A stretch of 64,000 nt of DNA from JBFMHP01 sp964557295 (lineage in GTDB: Bacteria; Pseudomonadota; Gammaproteobacteria; RBG-16-57-12), in NCBI GenBank assembly GCA_964557295.1, contig CAZKZP010000005.1, forward strand, positions 39,573 to 103,572, in the 5' to 3' direction. Within the stretch, counting starts at the first letter, position 1. The number at the start of each line of letters is the position of its first letter. The translations under genes and the position numbers were made by a program. Below, piece by piece: positions 27,587 through 36,880 of this stretch. Under the pieces are notes generated by a model. That model had not been told where the DNA came from, did not search any database, and saw nothing but the letters and a program-made list of their open reading frames with translations.

Positions 27587-28804
27587 TCAACGCGCCGAAT
27601 GCCCGGTCAGCTTCACCTCGACCTTTTCGTGCTCGGCCAGGCCGGCGTAGTACTGGCGCAGGATCTCCAGCACCTCGGGACGGGAGAAATTCGGCGGCAC
27701 TTCCGTGTTTTCCGAGAGCATCTTGCGTAATTTCGTGCCGGACAGCAGCAGGCGGTCGCCCGCCTCGTGCGGACAGGTGCGCGCCGAGGCCATGCCGCCG
27801 CACTTGTGACAGTAGAAGGTCCAGTCGATCTTCAGCGGCTTGGTTTCGAGCGCGCCGGCGGGGATCTCGTTGAAGATGTGCTGGGCGTCGAACGGGCCGT
27901 AGTACTCGCCCACGCCCGCGTGGTCGCGGCCGACGATGAGGTGCGAGCAGCCGTAGTTCTGGCGGAACAGGGCGTGCAGCAGGGCCTCGCGCGGGCCGGC
28001 GTAGCGCATGTCGAGCGGATAGCCGCTCTGCACCACGGTATCCTTCACGAAGTAATTGTTGACCAGCGCGTTGATCGCCTTGACGCGCACATCCGACGGG
28101 ATGTCGCCCGCCTTGAGCTTACCGAGCAGCGAGTGGATCATCACCCCGTCGCAGATCTCGATGGCGATCTTCACCAGATATTCGTGCGAGCGGTGCATCG
28201 GGTTGCGCGTCTGGAAGGCCACGACGGTGGACCAGCCCTTTTTCTCGAACAGGGCGCGGGTCTGCGCGGGCGTCATGTACACATCGGCGAAATCGGTCGG
28301 GAAGCGGCCTTGCGAGAGCACCTTAACCGGGCCGGCGAGATTCACCTCGCCCTGTTCCATCACCATCTTCACGCCGGGGTGCTCGCGGTCGGTGGTCTTG
28401 AAGACCATCATGCACTCGTGTTCCTTGTCAATGGTGTACTTCTCGGTGACCTTCATCGTGGCCATGATCTCGCCGCTCTCGCGGTCGACCAGCGCCACCT
28501 CACCGCCGGTCTTGATGGCGTCGGCGGCAGCCTTATCGGTGGAGAGCGTGATCGGGATCGGCCAGAACAGGCCGTTGGCCATCTTCATCCCGTCGCACAC
28601 GCCTTCCCAGTCGGCGCGGGTCATGAAGCCGGTCAGCGGGGTGAAGCCGCCGATGCCCATCATGATCACATCGCCCGCCTCGCGCGAACTGATCTGGATC
28701 GGGGGCAGCGTCGCGGCGCGGGCCTTCTCAGCGGCCAGCGCGGCGCCTTCGAGCAACAGGGGTTTGAGTTCATCTGAGCCGTGCGGCTTGACGAGTTTGG
28801 ACAT
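27587..28804 (-). CDS. sat: ATP sulfurylase (sulfate adenylyltransferase), Sat type
   Basis: The enzyme interconverts ATP plus sulfate and APS plus pyrophosphate. The ATG at 28804 (MSKLVKPHGSDELKPLLLEG) has an AAGG-type ribosome-binding site and gives 405 residues, the size of homo-oligomeric Sat, not CysDN. The nucleotide motif QTRNPMHRSHE is at 198-208 and VGRDHAGVGEYYGP follows near 290. A Cys/His cluster near the C-terminal third (FYCHKCGGMASARTCPHEAG) fits the zinc-binding Sat of sulfur bacteria. It stands apart from the cys cluster at 36-41 kb. It could feed assimilation or run in the oxidative direction; the assimilatory genes in this window favour the former. Confidence 0.95.
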   Translation of the reverse strand: MSKLVKPHGSDELKPLLLEGAALAAEKARAATLPPIQISSREAGDVIMMGIGGFTPLTGFMTRADWEGVCDGMKMANGLFWPIPITLSTDKAAADAIKTGGEVALVDRESGEIMATMKVTEKYTIDKEHECMMVFKTTDREHPGVKMVMEQGEVNLAGPVKVLSQGRFPTDFADVYMTPAQTRALFEKKGWSTVVAFQTRNPMHRSHEYLVKIAIEICDGVMIHSLLGKLKAGDIPSDVRVKAINALVNNYFVKDTVVQSGYPLDMRYAGPREALLHALFRQNYGCSHLIVGRDHAGVGEYYGPFDAQHIFNEIPAGALETKPLKIDWTFYCHKCGGMASARTCPHEAGDRLLLSGTKLRKMLSENTEVPPNFSRPEVLEILRQYYAGLAEHEKVEVKLTGHSAR

Positions 28805-28934
28805 AAGCGACCTTCCTTCAGCGATAGAACGTGGACAATGCGGGGCTTGAAAAGCGGCCATTGTATCCTGCTTTGCGCCGGATCGACAGCCGCGCGGATG
28901 GAAAAGACCCCGCCGATCGGCTAAGGTAATCCGC

Positions 28935-29402
28935 ATGGAAAACGCCACGCTCGAACATGTCCGCCAGTTGATCCGCGCCCAGCGCTGGGCGGCCCTGGCC
29001 ACGGTGCGCAATGATGAACCCTTCGCCTCGATGGTCGCCTACGTGCCGGCGGCGGATCTGTCCTACATCCTGCTGCACTTAAGCCGGCTCGCCCCGCACA
29101 CCCAGAACCTGCTGAAAAACAGCAACGCCTCGCTGGTGATCGGCGAACCGGACACCGGCCAGGGCGATCCGCAGACGCTCGCGCGCGTCTCGATCACCGG
29201 CACCATCGCGGCCTTCCTGCCCGAGGCCCCGGACTATCTCGAAGCCAAACAGCGCTACATCGCGCGGTTGCCCGATGCCGAGATGCTGTTTGGATTCGGT
29301 GATTTCATGCTGCTGAAGCTCATGCCGCGCAAGGTGCGCTTCGTCGGCGGCTTCGCCCAGGCCTACGGCATCACCCCCGAGGAACTGCGCGCGCCGGAAT
29401 AG
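28935..29402 (+). CDS. Pyridoxamine 5'-phosphate oxidase-like flavoprotein (HugZ-like)
   Basis: A 155-residue split-barrel protein starting MENATLEHVRQLIRAQRWAA, behind AAGG. The LATVRNDEPFASMVAYVP strand pair and LSRLAPHTQNLLKNSNASLV are typical of the HugZ/PNPOx-like group that binds FMN or haem. It lacks the C-terminal haem-binding domain found in HugZ proper. Substrate is unknown. It is divergent from sat, with 130 bases between the two starts, and convergent with the response regulator, separated by a GTAG palindrome. Confidence 0.8.
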   Translation: MENATLEHVRQLIRAQRWAALATVRNDEPFASMVAYVPAADLSYILLHLSRLAPHTQNLLKNSNASLVIGEPDTGQGDPQTLARVSITGTIAAFLPEAPDYLEAKQRYIARLPDAEMLFGFGDFMLLKLMPRKVRFVGGFAQAYGITPEELRAPE

Positions 29403-29417
29403 CGAAACTCAGTCAAG

Positions 29418-29445
29418 GTAGGTTGGGCTGAGGTACGAAGCCCAA
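29418..29445. repeat. GTAG-headed palindrome between convergent genes
   Basis: GTAGGTTGGGCT-GAGGTACGA-AGCCCAAC has a seven-base stem. It may act as a bidirectional terminator and resembles widespread proteobacterial intergenic repeats. Confidence 0.6.
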
Positions 29446-29453
29446 CATGACAC

Positions 29454-30167
29454 TCAGTGCAACGACACGGGCAACTCGTTGCCGTACCGCTCCAGCCGAT
29501 AGCCGTGCTGGTAAATCGCATTGAGCCGGATGGCCGAGGATTCCGTCAGACCGAGCTTGCTGCGCAACCGGCTGACGTGGGTATCCACCGTGCGCGTATT
29601 GAGCGACGAGGTGCGCCCCCACACGGCCTCCAGGATATGGCCGCGCGAGACCACGCGCCCCAGATTCTTGAACAAAAACACCGCCAGATCATATTCCTTC
29701 TGCGTCAGCTCGATGCTGCGCTGCTCGCAGGAAATACTGTGCGTGGAAAAATCGATACGATAGGGCGGAATCTCCAGCACCCCCTTCTTGGCGTCGAGAT
29801 GATGCCCGGAACGCCGCAACAAGGCCTTCACCCGCGCCGCCAGCACATCGCGGCTCACCGGCTTGGTCATATAGTCATCCGCGCCCAGCTCCAGGGCGGT
29901 GACCACGTCGGCCTCGGCATCGCGCTGGGTGACGAACAACACCGGGACCGGCCAATCGACATGTTCACGCACCCACACCAGCACCTTGTCGCCATCGATA
30001 TCCGGCAGCAGCCAGTCGATGATCAACAGATCGAACGACTCACGGCCCAAGGCGCGGATCAGTTCATTGCCCTCGCCAAAGACCTGCACCTCGTAACCGG
30101 TCTCTTCCAGCCACAGCCGCATCAGCTCGGCCATGTGCATATCGTCTTCCAACACCGCTATGCGCAC
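29454..30167 (-). CDS. OmpR/PhoB-family response regulator
   Basis: A 237-residue two-domain regulator. The receiver domain (1-120) carries the acidic pair EDD at 7-9, phospho-acceptor D51 in LIIDWLLPDIDG, and the TKPV lysine near 103. The C-terminal winged helix (about 140-232) has LTQKEYDLAVFLFKN and TVDTHVSRLRSKLG recognition-helix sequence. No kinase gene is adjacent. The histidine kinase at 34.6 kb is an orphan and a possible partner, but not linked. The HugZ-like gene is convergent. Confidence 0.93.
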   Translation of the reverse strand: MRIAVLEDDMHMAELMRLWLEETGYEVQVFGEGNELIRALGRESFDLLIIDWLLPDIDGDKVLVWVREHVDWPVPVLFVTQRDAEADVVTALELGADDYMTKPVSRDVLAARVKALLRRSGHHLDAKKGVLEIPPYRIDFSTHSISCEQRSIELTQKEYDLAVFLFKNLGRVVSRGHILEAVWGRTSSLNTRTVDTHVSRLRSKLGLTESSAIRLNAIYQHGYRLERYGNELPVSLH

Positions 30168-30282
30168 GCTGTCATCCCTTATTCATCTTAATAATTGCCA
30201 AAAACATCTATAAATATATACTTCATATCTAGTTCGGATGATATCTCAATTCCATTACTTACCCGCAACATAAGGACGCCCC

Positions 30283-30543
30283 ATGCTGAAGCCGAGCGGT
30301 GAAGAACTGAAAATCGCATTGGACGCCGCCAACCAGATCCGGGAACAGGATGCCGACTCCGAGCACCTGGCCAAGGCCTTGCTGTATTTCGTGGAAAAGG
30401 CCGCCGCCCTGGAAAAGATCGCCGTCGCCGCCGACCTCTACATCAACCGCGGCGAAGCCATCCAACATCACAGCGAACTGCTCCGCGCCATCGAAAACGC
30501 CAAACGGCGCGATTATTTCGAACACATCGAGCTGCTGCGCTGA
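30283..30543 (+). CDS. Small helical hypothetical protein
   Basis: An 86-residue soluble protein beginning MLKPSGEELKIALDAANQIR. It is predicted almost wholly helical with heptad-like Leu/Ala spacing and has no signal peptide. The ending AKRRDYFEHIELLR is charged. The start is preceded by CATAAGGACGCC with AAGGA as the ribosome-binding site, supporting expression. No family is recognised. It is divergent from the response regulator gene with a 115-base spacer. Confidence 0.65.
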   Translation: MLKPSGEELKIALDAANQIREQDADSEHLAKALLYFVEKAAALEKIAVAADLYINRGEAIQHHSELLRAIENAKRRDYFEHIELLR

Positions 30544-30822
30544 TCCCCCGCCCCCTGCGGATACAGGGAATCCATACCGCCGCAATCTTTGGCGATAAAC
30601 TCATGCCCTGATATGGGTTGCAGACAATCCGCAACAGGGCGTGCCACCCCGGCATTCCGGAAAATTTTCTTTAATTTTCATAGATTAACTCGAGCCATAT
30701 TTCGGCTCGCCCGGTACCATTCGCCTGGTGCATGTCGCGGTATCACCACAAATACTTGCATTGATGCGCGGAGTTTGGTTTGATTTTGAGGCGTTAATAA
30801 CCAAAACCCCTAGGAGGGAAGC

Positions 30823-31763
30823 ATGAAGAAAAATCTGATCGCACTGGCCGTCGCCGCTGTTATGGCCCCTGGTTTCGCCGCCGCTGAAGGGGCGTCTATC
30901 AGCGGGTTTGCGGATATCACCCATACCAGCAACAGTGACGTTGACCAGAGCGTTTTCAACGCCAACGGCGAGATCGATGTTCGCAATACGATGGGCAGTG
31001 TTACGGTGGGCGTGGATGTTGACCTCTTCCTGCACGGCGACAACTATGATGCCGCCGTTGCTGATAATGACTCCGCCACACTGGAGCAAGCCTTCTTCGC
31101 CTGGAAGGCCACTGATGCCGTGACCGTGATCGGCGGTGTGTTCAACAACCCGATCGGCTGGGACGCGGAAGATGCGCCGGATATGGACATGACCAGCCAC
31201 ACCCTGTCATATAACGCGTTGGACGCTGCAACTGACCTGTATGGCAACAACCTCGCAGGCGTTGCGGCTGCCTTCGCCGCCGGTCCCGCCACGATCACTG
31301 CCGCCGTTCTCAATGATATGGCCACAAGGACAGCGATGGCAACCCCTCGCTGGAGGATCACTCCTTCGCGGTCGTTGCCAACTTCGCCGCAATGGAAGGC
31401 CTGAATCTTGAACTCGGCTATGTCACGCAAAACGACGATGTCACCGGCGTAGGCAATGTCGCTGATATCAATGCCACCTTTAAGCAGGGCCCGCTGACTG
31501 TGAAAGCCGACTACATGATGCCGTCTGAAATTGTGGACAGCATCATGGGTATCTACGGTCGTTACAACGTCAACGAGCAGGTCGGTGTTGCGGCCCGTTA
31601 CGAAGTTGCAAGCCCGGACACGGGCGACGACACCACTGCGACCACGCTGTATGCCAGCTATGCCCTGGCAGAAAACCTGGGCGTGTCCGCTGAGTGGCGC
31701 TCCGAGGACGACGGCACTGACAAGACCGATGCAACCACGCTGGAATTCATCGCCAAGTTCTAA
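30823..31763 (+). pseudogene. Outer-membrane porin gene with a single frameshift
   Basis: A strong AGGAGG precedes the ATG at 30823. The first frame gives a signal peptide (MKKNLIALAVAAVMAPGFAA) and porin strands (ASISGFADITHTSNSD, GVDVDLFLHGDN) up to about residue 165. At 31318-31325 the reading moves by one base. The second frame continues HKDSDGNPSLEDHSFAVVA, then repeated strands and a terminal EFIAKF, the outer-membrane sorting end. Together they make about 312 residues, a plausible porin. Because both halves are otherwise intact and a good terminator follows, a one-base error in assembly is as likely as a real mutation. Confidence 0.8.
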
Positions 31764-31795
31764 GCCTTAACAAAAACCATAAAGGCATTAAAACT

Positions 31796-31823
31796 GAGCC
31801 GTGCTTGCACGGCTCTTTTTTTT
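31796..31823 (+). terminator. Rho-independent terminator of the porin gene
   Basis: A nine-base perfect stem GAGCCGTGC / GCACGGCTC with TT loop is followed by eight T residues. Confidence 0.93.
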
Positions 31824-31848
31824 ACCACCCCTCCCGCATTACCCCCCC

Positions 31849-31916
31849 TGTAGGAGCAAGCTTCAGCTTGCGATCATCCCGCAGGGGCCCATCGCCATCT
31901 AAAGATGGCTCCTACA
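31849..31916. repeat. REP/BIME copy 4
   Basis: Arm a TGTAGGAGCAAGCTTCAGC faces arm b ending GATGGCTCCTACA. Both hairpins are intact. Confidence 0.9.
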
Positions 31917-31931
31917 TACCGCAACCTATTT

Positions 31932-31999
31932 TGTAGGAGCAAGCTTCAGCTTGCGATGACAACACCATAGTCCATCGCCATCCGAAGCTGGCGCCTGCG
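31932..31999. repeat. REP/BIME copy 5 (arm b degraded)
   Basis: Intact arm a sits 15 bases after copy 4. The facing arm reads ATCGCCATCCGAAGCTGGCG with the terminal CTCCTACA lost. Confidence 0.75.
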
Positions 32000-32002
32000 C
32001 GA

Positions 32003-32800
32003 TTACCCCAGCAGCATCTTGAGCGCGATCAGGAGCAGCACCAGGGCGAATACGCGTCGCAGCTGTTCCACCGGCAGGCGATGCGCCAACGCGGCACCCA
32101 GGGGGGCGAACAACACACTGGAGACGACGATGCCCAGCAGCGCGGGCAGGTAGACGTAACCCAAACTTCCGGGGATGCCCTGGGCATCCTGCCAGCCGGT
32201 GATGATGAATCCTATGCTCCCCATCACCGCGATCGGCAGGCCGCAGGCTGCGGAGGTGGCGACTGCCTGGCGCATGTTCACCCGGCACCAATGCAGAAAC
32301 GGCACTGTGAACGAGCCGCCGCCGATCCCCATCAGGCTCGACAAGACCCCGATCCCGCCGCCGAATGCCGCCAGTCCGCCCCGGGCGGGCAAGGGACGTT
32401 GCGCCTGGGGGATCAAGGCGAGGCCCATTTGCAGGGCGATCAGCAACTCAAACACGCCGAACAGGATGCGCAGGCCGTCGCTGTGTACATAGTTCGCCAG
32501 CAGCGCGCCTAGCAAGGCGCCGGTTGCGACCCCCGGCGTCAGCCAGCGCACCACCTCCCACAACACCGCGCCACGGCGATGATGGGTGCGAATCGAGGAG
32601 AGGGAGGTGAAGACGATGCTCGCCAGCGAGGTGCCGACGGCGTAGTGCATCAAGGCATCCGGGGGAATGCCCTGTCCCTGGAACACCCAGTACAACACGG
32701 GGACGATGATGATGCCGCCGCCCAGACCCAACAAGCCGGAGGTGAGACCGGCGAACACGCCGGCGGCCAGATAATACGGTAACGCCTCGATCAATCGCAC
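32003..32800 (-). CDS. TSUP (TauE/SafE) family permease
   Basis: A 265-residue protein with eight hydrophobic segments starting MRLIEALPYYLAAGVFAGLT. The two family half-motifs are present, GLLGLGGGIIIVPVLYWVF in the first half and SSLMGIGGGSFTVPFLHW in the second. TSUP members carry sulfite, sulfonates, thiosulfate or other small organic anions. This copy stands alone between a BIME pair and an unknown gene, so its substrate is unspecified. A second TSUP gene lies in the cys cluster at 39.5 kb. Confidence 0.9.
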   Translation of the reverse strand: MRLIEALPYYLAAGVFAGLTSGLLGLGGGIIIVPVLYWVFQGQGIPPDALMHYAVGTSLASIVFTSLSSIRTHHRRGAVLWEVVRWLTPGVATGALLGALLANYVHSDGLRILFGVFELLIALQMGLALIPQAQRPLPARGGLAAFGGGIGVLSSLMGIGGGSFTVPFLHWCRVNMRQAVATSAACGLPIAVMGSIGFIITGWQDAQGIPGSLGYVYLPALLGIVVSSVLFAPLGAALAHRLPVEQLRRVFALVLLLIALKMLLG

Positions 32801-32838
32801 CCCTTGGTTTTCTGCTGCGTGGATGTCGCGCTATAGAA

Positions 32839-32874
32839 GTAGGCCGGGAACGGCTGTGCCTTATCCCGGCCTAC
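32839..32874. repeat. GTAG-headed palindrome
   Basis: GTAGGCCGGG and CCCGGCCTAC form a ten-base stem around AACGGCTGTGCCTTAT. A related degraded copy (CCGGGAACGGCGGCGCCTTACC then CCGG, in part) is at 58388-58421. Confidence 0.7.
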
Positions 32875-32924
32875 GGACTGTATCACATTCGCATACCCGC
32901 AGGAGCGATCCGGCAGCGTCCCGG

Positions 32925-34448
32925 TCAGCAATGCTCGACCAGCACCTCGAGCTTGCGCATCCCGCCCAGCATCGCCTGACCAAGCTCACGGAAGGTTTCA
33001 TTGAGTGCGGCCGCCACGGCCTGCTCCAGGCCCTGCGCGCCGCCCGCTTGTTTGAGCGATGCGGCCAGATCTTCTCCCGCCGGCAGCGCCTTGGCGGTGG
33101 CGTAGATCAGCGCACCCAGGGCGGCCTGTTCGATCAAGCGCTTGGGCAGCATGGATTGCGAGAAGACGCTGGCGATGTCGCTTGGCGCGGTCTCCAGATG
33201 CGATATGTGTTGGCTGAAGTGCGCGCTCTGCAATTCGAACAAGTCTTCGATGATCTCTTTTTGTTCGCCGGGCGTCATGAAGCGCGCCAGCGTGACTTGC
33301 AGCTCGCGGCCGGCTTCGACGGTGGCGGCGAGAGTGCGTTTGCCGTGCACCAGCTCGGGCAGGAACTCGGCGATCGGGTAGAGCTTTTTCATCGTGATGA
33401 TCAGCGGCCAGCGCAGGCATTTGCGCACCTTCTTCGGCATCAGCCACACCGCGAGATTCTTGAAATAGGTGCTCACGCGGTCGTACACATCGGCATCGCC
33501 GGCCAGACCCGGCCCGGACCCCGTCGCGATCATGTTGATGTTGATGAAGTGGTGCCAGGTGGCGTCCACCGCGATGCGGCCCACCTTGGCCTGGTGCCCG
33601 TCATAGGCGCCGATGGCGCCGAAGGCGCGCGGCTGGCTGATCGGTTGCTTGCCGGTGAAGCCGCCGCCGTAGGACATCGACAGCGCCACCAGCTCGGGGC
33701 TGACGACCTGGCCGCCGGCATCCTTCGGCCACTCCGCTGCGTTGGCCAGGCTGGCGGGGATCACGCACTCGCTCTCGTGCGGGTGATCCGGCAGCACCTC
33801 GATGATCTTTTTGGTGGGATGCTGCAACAGAAAGTGCGGCTGCGAACTGGCGGTGGTGCCGGTATAGGATGGATAGATCTTTTGCGCAATGGCGTCGGAT
33901 TGATCGTCAAAATCGAACGCGTTGTTGGCGCCCGGATCATTGGTGGAGATGCGGTCGATGCCCGAGGCCGACGGCCCCACCCAGCGCCGCATGCCTTGCA
34001 CGCGCGGGATATCGCCGCACAATTTTTTACCCAGATTGGCGTGATCGCCCGTGGCGAACACCCCGCCGCCGGCGTTCATGAAGTCCGTGATGGTGTTGAT
34101 CTCCGATGCCGGCAAGGCGCCGGCGGATTCCACGCCGAACAAGAACAGCACGTCGTATTTACTGATGCTGAGCGTGCTCGATGAAAACGTGAAATTGGTG
34201 AAATCCGCCGCGCTGGCGCCGCGGTGGGCGGTTTTCACGATCGGTTTCATGCCGTGGATGCTGGCGTTTTTCAGCGTATTGATAAAATCGGACAAGCCGA
34301 AATCCGCGCTGTCGAAGGTCAAGCCGTCGGTCACCACCAGTATCTTGGGGGTGCACTCCTTGAATAGATTCAGCACCAGATCATCGAACGGAAAAAATCT
34401 TGCCGGGTTGGCGATCGCCGCTGCGCGCGCCACGTTTGCTTGAGCCAT
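32925..34448 (-). CDS. Unknown protein with ThuA/GATase-like N-terminal domain
   Basis: A 507-residue soluble protein starting MAQANVARAAAIANPARFFP, with AGGAGA just upstream. Residues of about 33-170 look like a flavodoxin-like/class I glutamine amidotransferase-like fold: KILVVTDGLTF, a DVLFLFGVESAG strand, ITDFMNAGGGVFATGDHANL, which is the pattern of ThuA and related domains where a strand is followed by GGG(V/I)FATGDH. A classical nucleophilic Cys is not evident. The middle has HHFININMIATG. The C-terminal 130 residues are helical and Ala-rich. There is no signal peptide. It is alone, so context gives no function. Confidence 0.75.
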   Translation of the reverse strand: MAQANVARAAAIANPARFFPFDDLVLNLFKECTPKILVVTDGLTFDSADFGLSDFINTLKNASIHGMKPIVKTAHRGASAADFTNFTFSSSTLSISKYDVLFLFGVESAGALPASEINTITDFMNAGGGVFATGDHANLGKKLCGDIPRVQGMRRWVGPSASGIDRISTNDPGANNAFDFDDQSDAIAQKIYPSYTGTTASSQPHFLLQHPTKKIIEVLPDHPHESECVIPASLANAAEWPKDAGGQVVSPELVALSMSYGGGFTGKQPISQPRAFGAIGAYDGHQAKVGRIAVDATWHHFININMIATGSGPGLAGDADVYDRVSTYFKNLAVWLMPKKVRKCLRWPLIITMKKLYPIAEFLPELVHGKRTLAATVEAGRELQVTLARFMTPGEQKEIIEDLFELQSAHFSQHISHLETAPSDIASVFSQSMLPKRLIEQAALGALIYATAKALPAGEDLAASLKQAGGAQGLEQAVAAALNETFRELGQAMLGGMRKLEVLVEHC

Positions 34449-34577
34449 GAGGTCTCTCCTTCAGTTGTTGTTAGGGCGCCATGAGCGTTTCATTGCGAAA
34501 CGATCATCGCTGCGACGCATGCTAACAATCGGCTGGAAGGATGCCGCCGGAATATTCACCGTGGGCGTGTGACATAT

Positions 34578-36260
34578 TCACGCGCACGGATGGAGCGGCA
34601 TGGTGATGTGAAAGGTGCTGCCGGCGCCCGCGCGCGAATCGAAGCCGATCTGGCCGCGATGCATTTCGACCAGGGATTTGGCGATGTGCAAGCCCAGCCC
34701 GGTGCCGCCGGCGCGCCGCGTGTCGGAGGCATCGTATTGGGCGAAGCGCGTGAAGATCTGGTCGCGGAAGGAGTCCGCGATGCCGGGACCGTGATCGCGC
34801 ACGAAGATGCGGACGTGGTCGCCGCGGCGCTGCGCGCCGATCTCCACGGTGGCGCCGCTCGGCGAGAACTTGGCGGCGTTCGACAGCAGATTGCCCAGCG
34901 CCTGCATCAGGCGGTTGGGGTCGGCCAGCACCTGCGCCGTGTCATCGCGCTCGGTGAGTTTGAACTCCACCTGATATTGCTTGGCCAGGCCGGCGTGGAC
35001 TTGCAGCGCCTGTCCCAGAAAATCCATGACGCACAGTGGCTGCAGCTCGATGTGCATCTTGCCGGCAGCGATCTTTTCGATGCTGAGGATGTCGTCGACC
35101 AGCAGCAACAGGCGCTCGGTGTTGCGGTAGGCGATCGTCGCCAGGCGGCTCACCTTCTCCGGCAATTCTTGCCTGAAGCCATTGCTGATCAGGCCGATCG
35201 ATCCTTGGATCGCCGTCAGTGGCGTGCGCAGCTCGTGGCTGACGGTGGAGATGAATTCATCCTTCATGCGCTCGATGCGCTTTTCCTCGGTGATGTCCTC
35301 GATGATCGCCACGCCGCCCAAGACCTCGCCCTCGTGCCCGGTGATGCCGCGAAAATAGCCGCGCAGCAGCGTGTCCCGATACGGCAGGAATGCCTGTGAG
35401 CTGCCCTCGAACAGGCCGGCGCGCCCCTCCAAGGAATCCCGCACGGCCTGCCCCAGATGGGCGTCATCCAGCGTAAAGCACATATTCAAACCGATGATCT
35501 TCTCGAACGCGGCGCCCAGCATGTCGCAGAAGGGCTGATTGCAGCGCAGGATCGCGCCGTGGGTGTCGTAGTGGATCACGCCGAGCGGCGCGGATTCGAA
35601 GATCAGCCGGTAGCGCTCCTCGCTTTCGCGCAGGACCTTCTCGCGCGCGGTGCCCTCCAGGCGCATGGTGATGTTGTGCAAGGTGTTTTGATGGATGCGC
35701 AGCCCGCTCATCAGCGTGATCGCCAGGAAGAACAGCACCATCAGACCCATGGCGAGCGACATGGTGCTGTCCTGCGCGAAGAACTGCCAGGCCAGCGGCG
35801 GCAGACAGCACAGCAAAAAGGCGCATATCGGCAGGCGCAGGAACGAGAGCGTGGTGACCGCCCCGGCGCACATGCCGGCAATGACGAAGGCGAGAAACAC
35901 CTGATGGGCGATCGCACCGGCGGGAAACAGCAGGATCGCGCTGGCGCCCCAGGAGGCGGCGGACAAAAACGATCCGACAATGAAATAGCGCGCCCACCGT
36001 TGCATGGTGCGCGGCGTCAACGGCGCGCGGCGAAACAGCTGCGCGGTGAACACGCGCCCCAGGGTGATCAGCAAGACGAGGCTCAACCACACCAACAGCG
36101 TGGCGTGGGCGATGACCGGCCATTGCACCATGACCAGCAGCGAGGCGTTGAGCATGGTGGCCATGCCGGCGAGCGGCAAGCCGTCGTATAACATGCGCGT
36201 CTGCTCGCTGAGGATGCGCGCCTCATTATCGCCGTTGCGTGGGTGTGTGGCCTTGGTCAT
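34578..36260 (-). CDS. Membrane-bound PAS sensor histidine kinase
   Basis: A 560-residue kinase. Residues 25-200 hold about six membrane segments (ARYFIVGSFLSAASWGASAI and others) resembling integral sensor domains. A PAS domain follows (about 218-340, YRLIFESAPLGVIHYDTHGA) with the PAC tail IIEDITEEKRIERMKDEF. The HisKA phospho-acceptor His is in STVSHELRTPLTAIQGS. The ATPase domain has LGNLLSNAAKFSPSG (N box), DHGPGI (G1) and GGTGLGLHIAKSLVEMHRG (G2). No regulator gene is adjacent, so it is an orphan. Its signal is unknown. Confidence 0.92.
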   Translation of the reverse strand: MTKATHPRNGDNEARILSEQTRMLYDGLPLAGMATMLNASLLVMVQWPVIAHATLLVWLSLVLLITLGRVFTAQLFRRAPLTPRTMQRWARYFIVGSFLSAASWGASAILLFPAGAIAHQVFLAFVIAGMCAGAVTTLSFLRLPICAFLLCCLPPLAWQFFAQDSTMSLAMGLMVLFFLAITLMSGLRIHQNTLHNITMRLEGTAREKVLRESEERYRLIFESAPLGVIHYDTHGAILRCNQPFCDMLGAAFEKIIGLNMCFTLDDAHLGQAVRDSLEGRAGLFEGSSQAFLPYRDTLLRGYFRGITGHEGEVLGGVAIIEDITEEKRIERMKDEFISTVSHELRTPLTAIQGSIGLISNGFRQELPEKVSRLATIAYRNTERLLLLVDDILSIEKIAAGKMHIELQPLCVMDFLGQALQVHAGLAKQYQVEFKLTERDDTAQVLADPNRLMQALGNLLSNAAKFSPSGATVEIGAQRRGDHVRIFVRDHGPGIADSFRDQIFTRFAQYDASDTRRAGGTGLGLHIAKSLVEMHRGQIGFDSRAGAGSTFHITMPLHPCA

Positions 36261-36400
36261 TCGCGGGGGAGTCCCTGGGTTCCGTGCGCTCCAGGCCCTA
36301 TCGTAGCAGATGACGACTGCCCGGGCGTTTACCTTCGATAGGTTGACGGCACTTGAGTGGAATCATTGCTGCGCCGCCGGAGCGGCGCGTGTCGCGGGGA

Positions 36401-36880
36401 TTAACGCAGGCGGTAGATCGGCGGGGCGCGGTCGGCGGCGGGCTGGTACTTGACGCTCAGTTCCCGGAAGGCCTGGAGCGCGCGCTGATAGTCCTCGCCG
36501 GGGCGCAGCTGGAAGCTGTCGATGCCGCAGCGCTCCATGTAAAACAACTGGTCGCGCAGCACATCGCCCACGGCGCGCAGCTCGCCCGGATAGCGGTAGC
36601 GGTCGCGCAGCAGGCGCGCGGCGCTGTAGCAGCGGCCGTCGGCGTAGCGCGGGAATTCCAGCGCGATGAGGGCGAAGTGATCGAGGTCGGCGACCACCGC
36701 GTCGAGGTCATCGTCGCCATTGATCATCACCCCCAGCTTGCCGGGGCGCTGGCGCAGGACCGCGCGCTCGCGCTGCCAGCGCGCCCACGGCACGATGACA
36801 TCGCCGGCGGGCAGGGGGTCTTCGAGGCCGGCGAGCTGCCAGGCGTCTTCGATAAGGGCACGCTGCTTAATGACCTGCAT
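36401..36880 (-). CDS. DUF934 protein of sulfite reductase operon
   Basis: A 159-residue DUF934 protein starting MQVIKQRALIEDAWQ. Its start overlaps the end of cysI by 14 bases, so it is translated from the same message. The family features KLGVMINGDDDLDAV, ALEFPRYADGRCYSAARLLR and GELRAVGDVLRDQLFYMERCG are clear. DUF934 genes almost always follow one-subunit sulfite/nitrite reductases and may help supply electrons or assemble the enzyme, which is unproven. Confidence 0.93.
   Translation of the reverse strand: MQVIKQRALIEDAWQLAGLEDPLPAGDVIVPWARWQRERAVLRQRPGKLGVMINGDDDLDAVVADLDHFALIALEFPRYADGRCYSAARLLRDRYRYPGELRAVGDVLRDQLFYMERCGIDSFQLRPGEDYQRALQAFRELSVKYQPAADRAPPIYRLR

Noticed and set aside
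26176..32000. BIME copies as a CRISPR array
   Set aside because: Units are paired inverted hairpins, irregularly spaced and scattered among genes, without constant spacers or cas genes.
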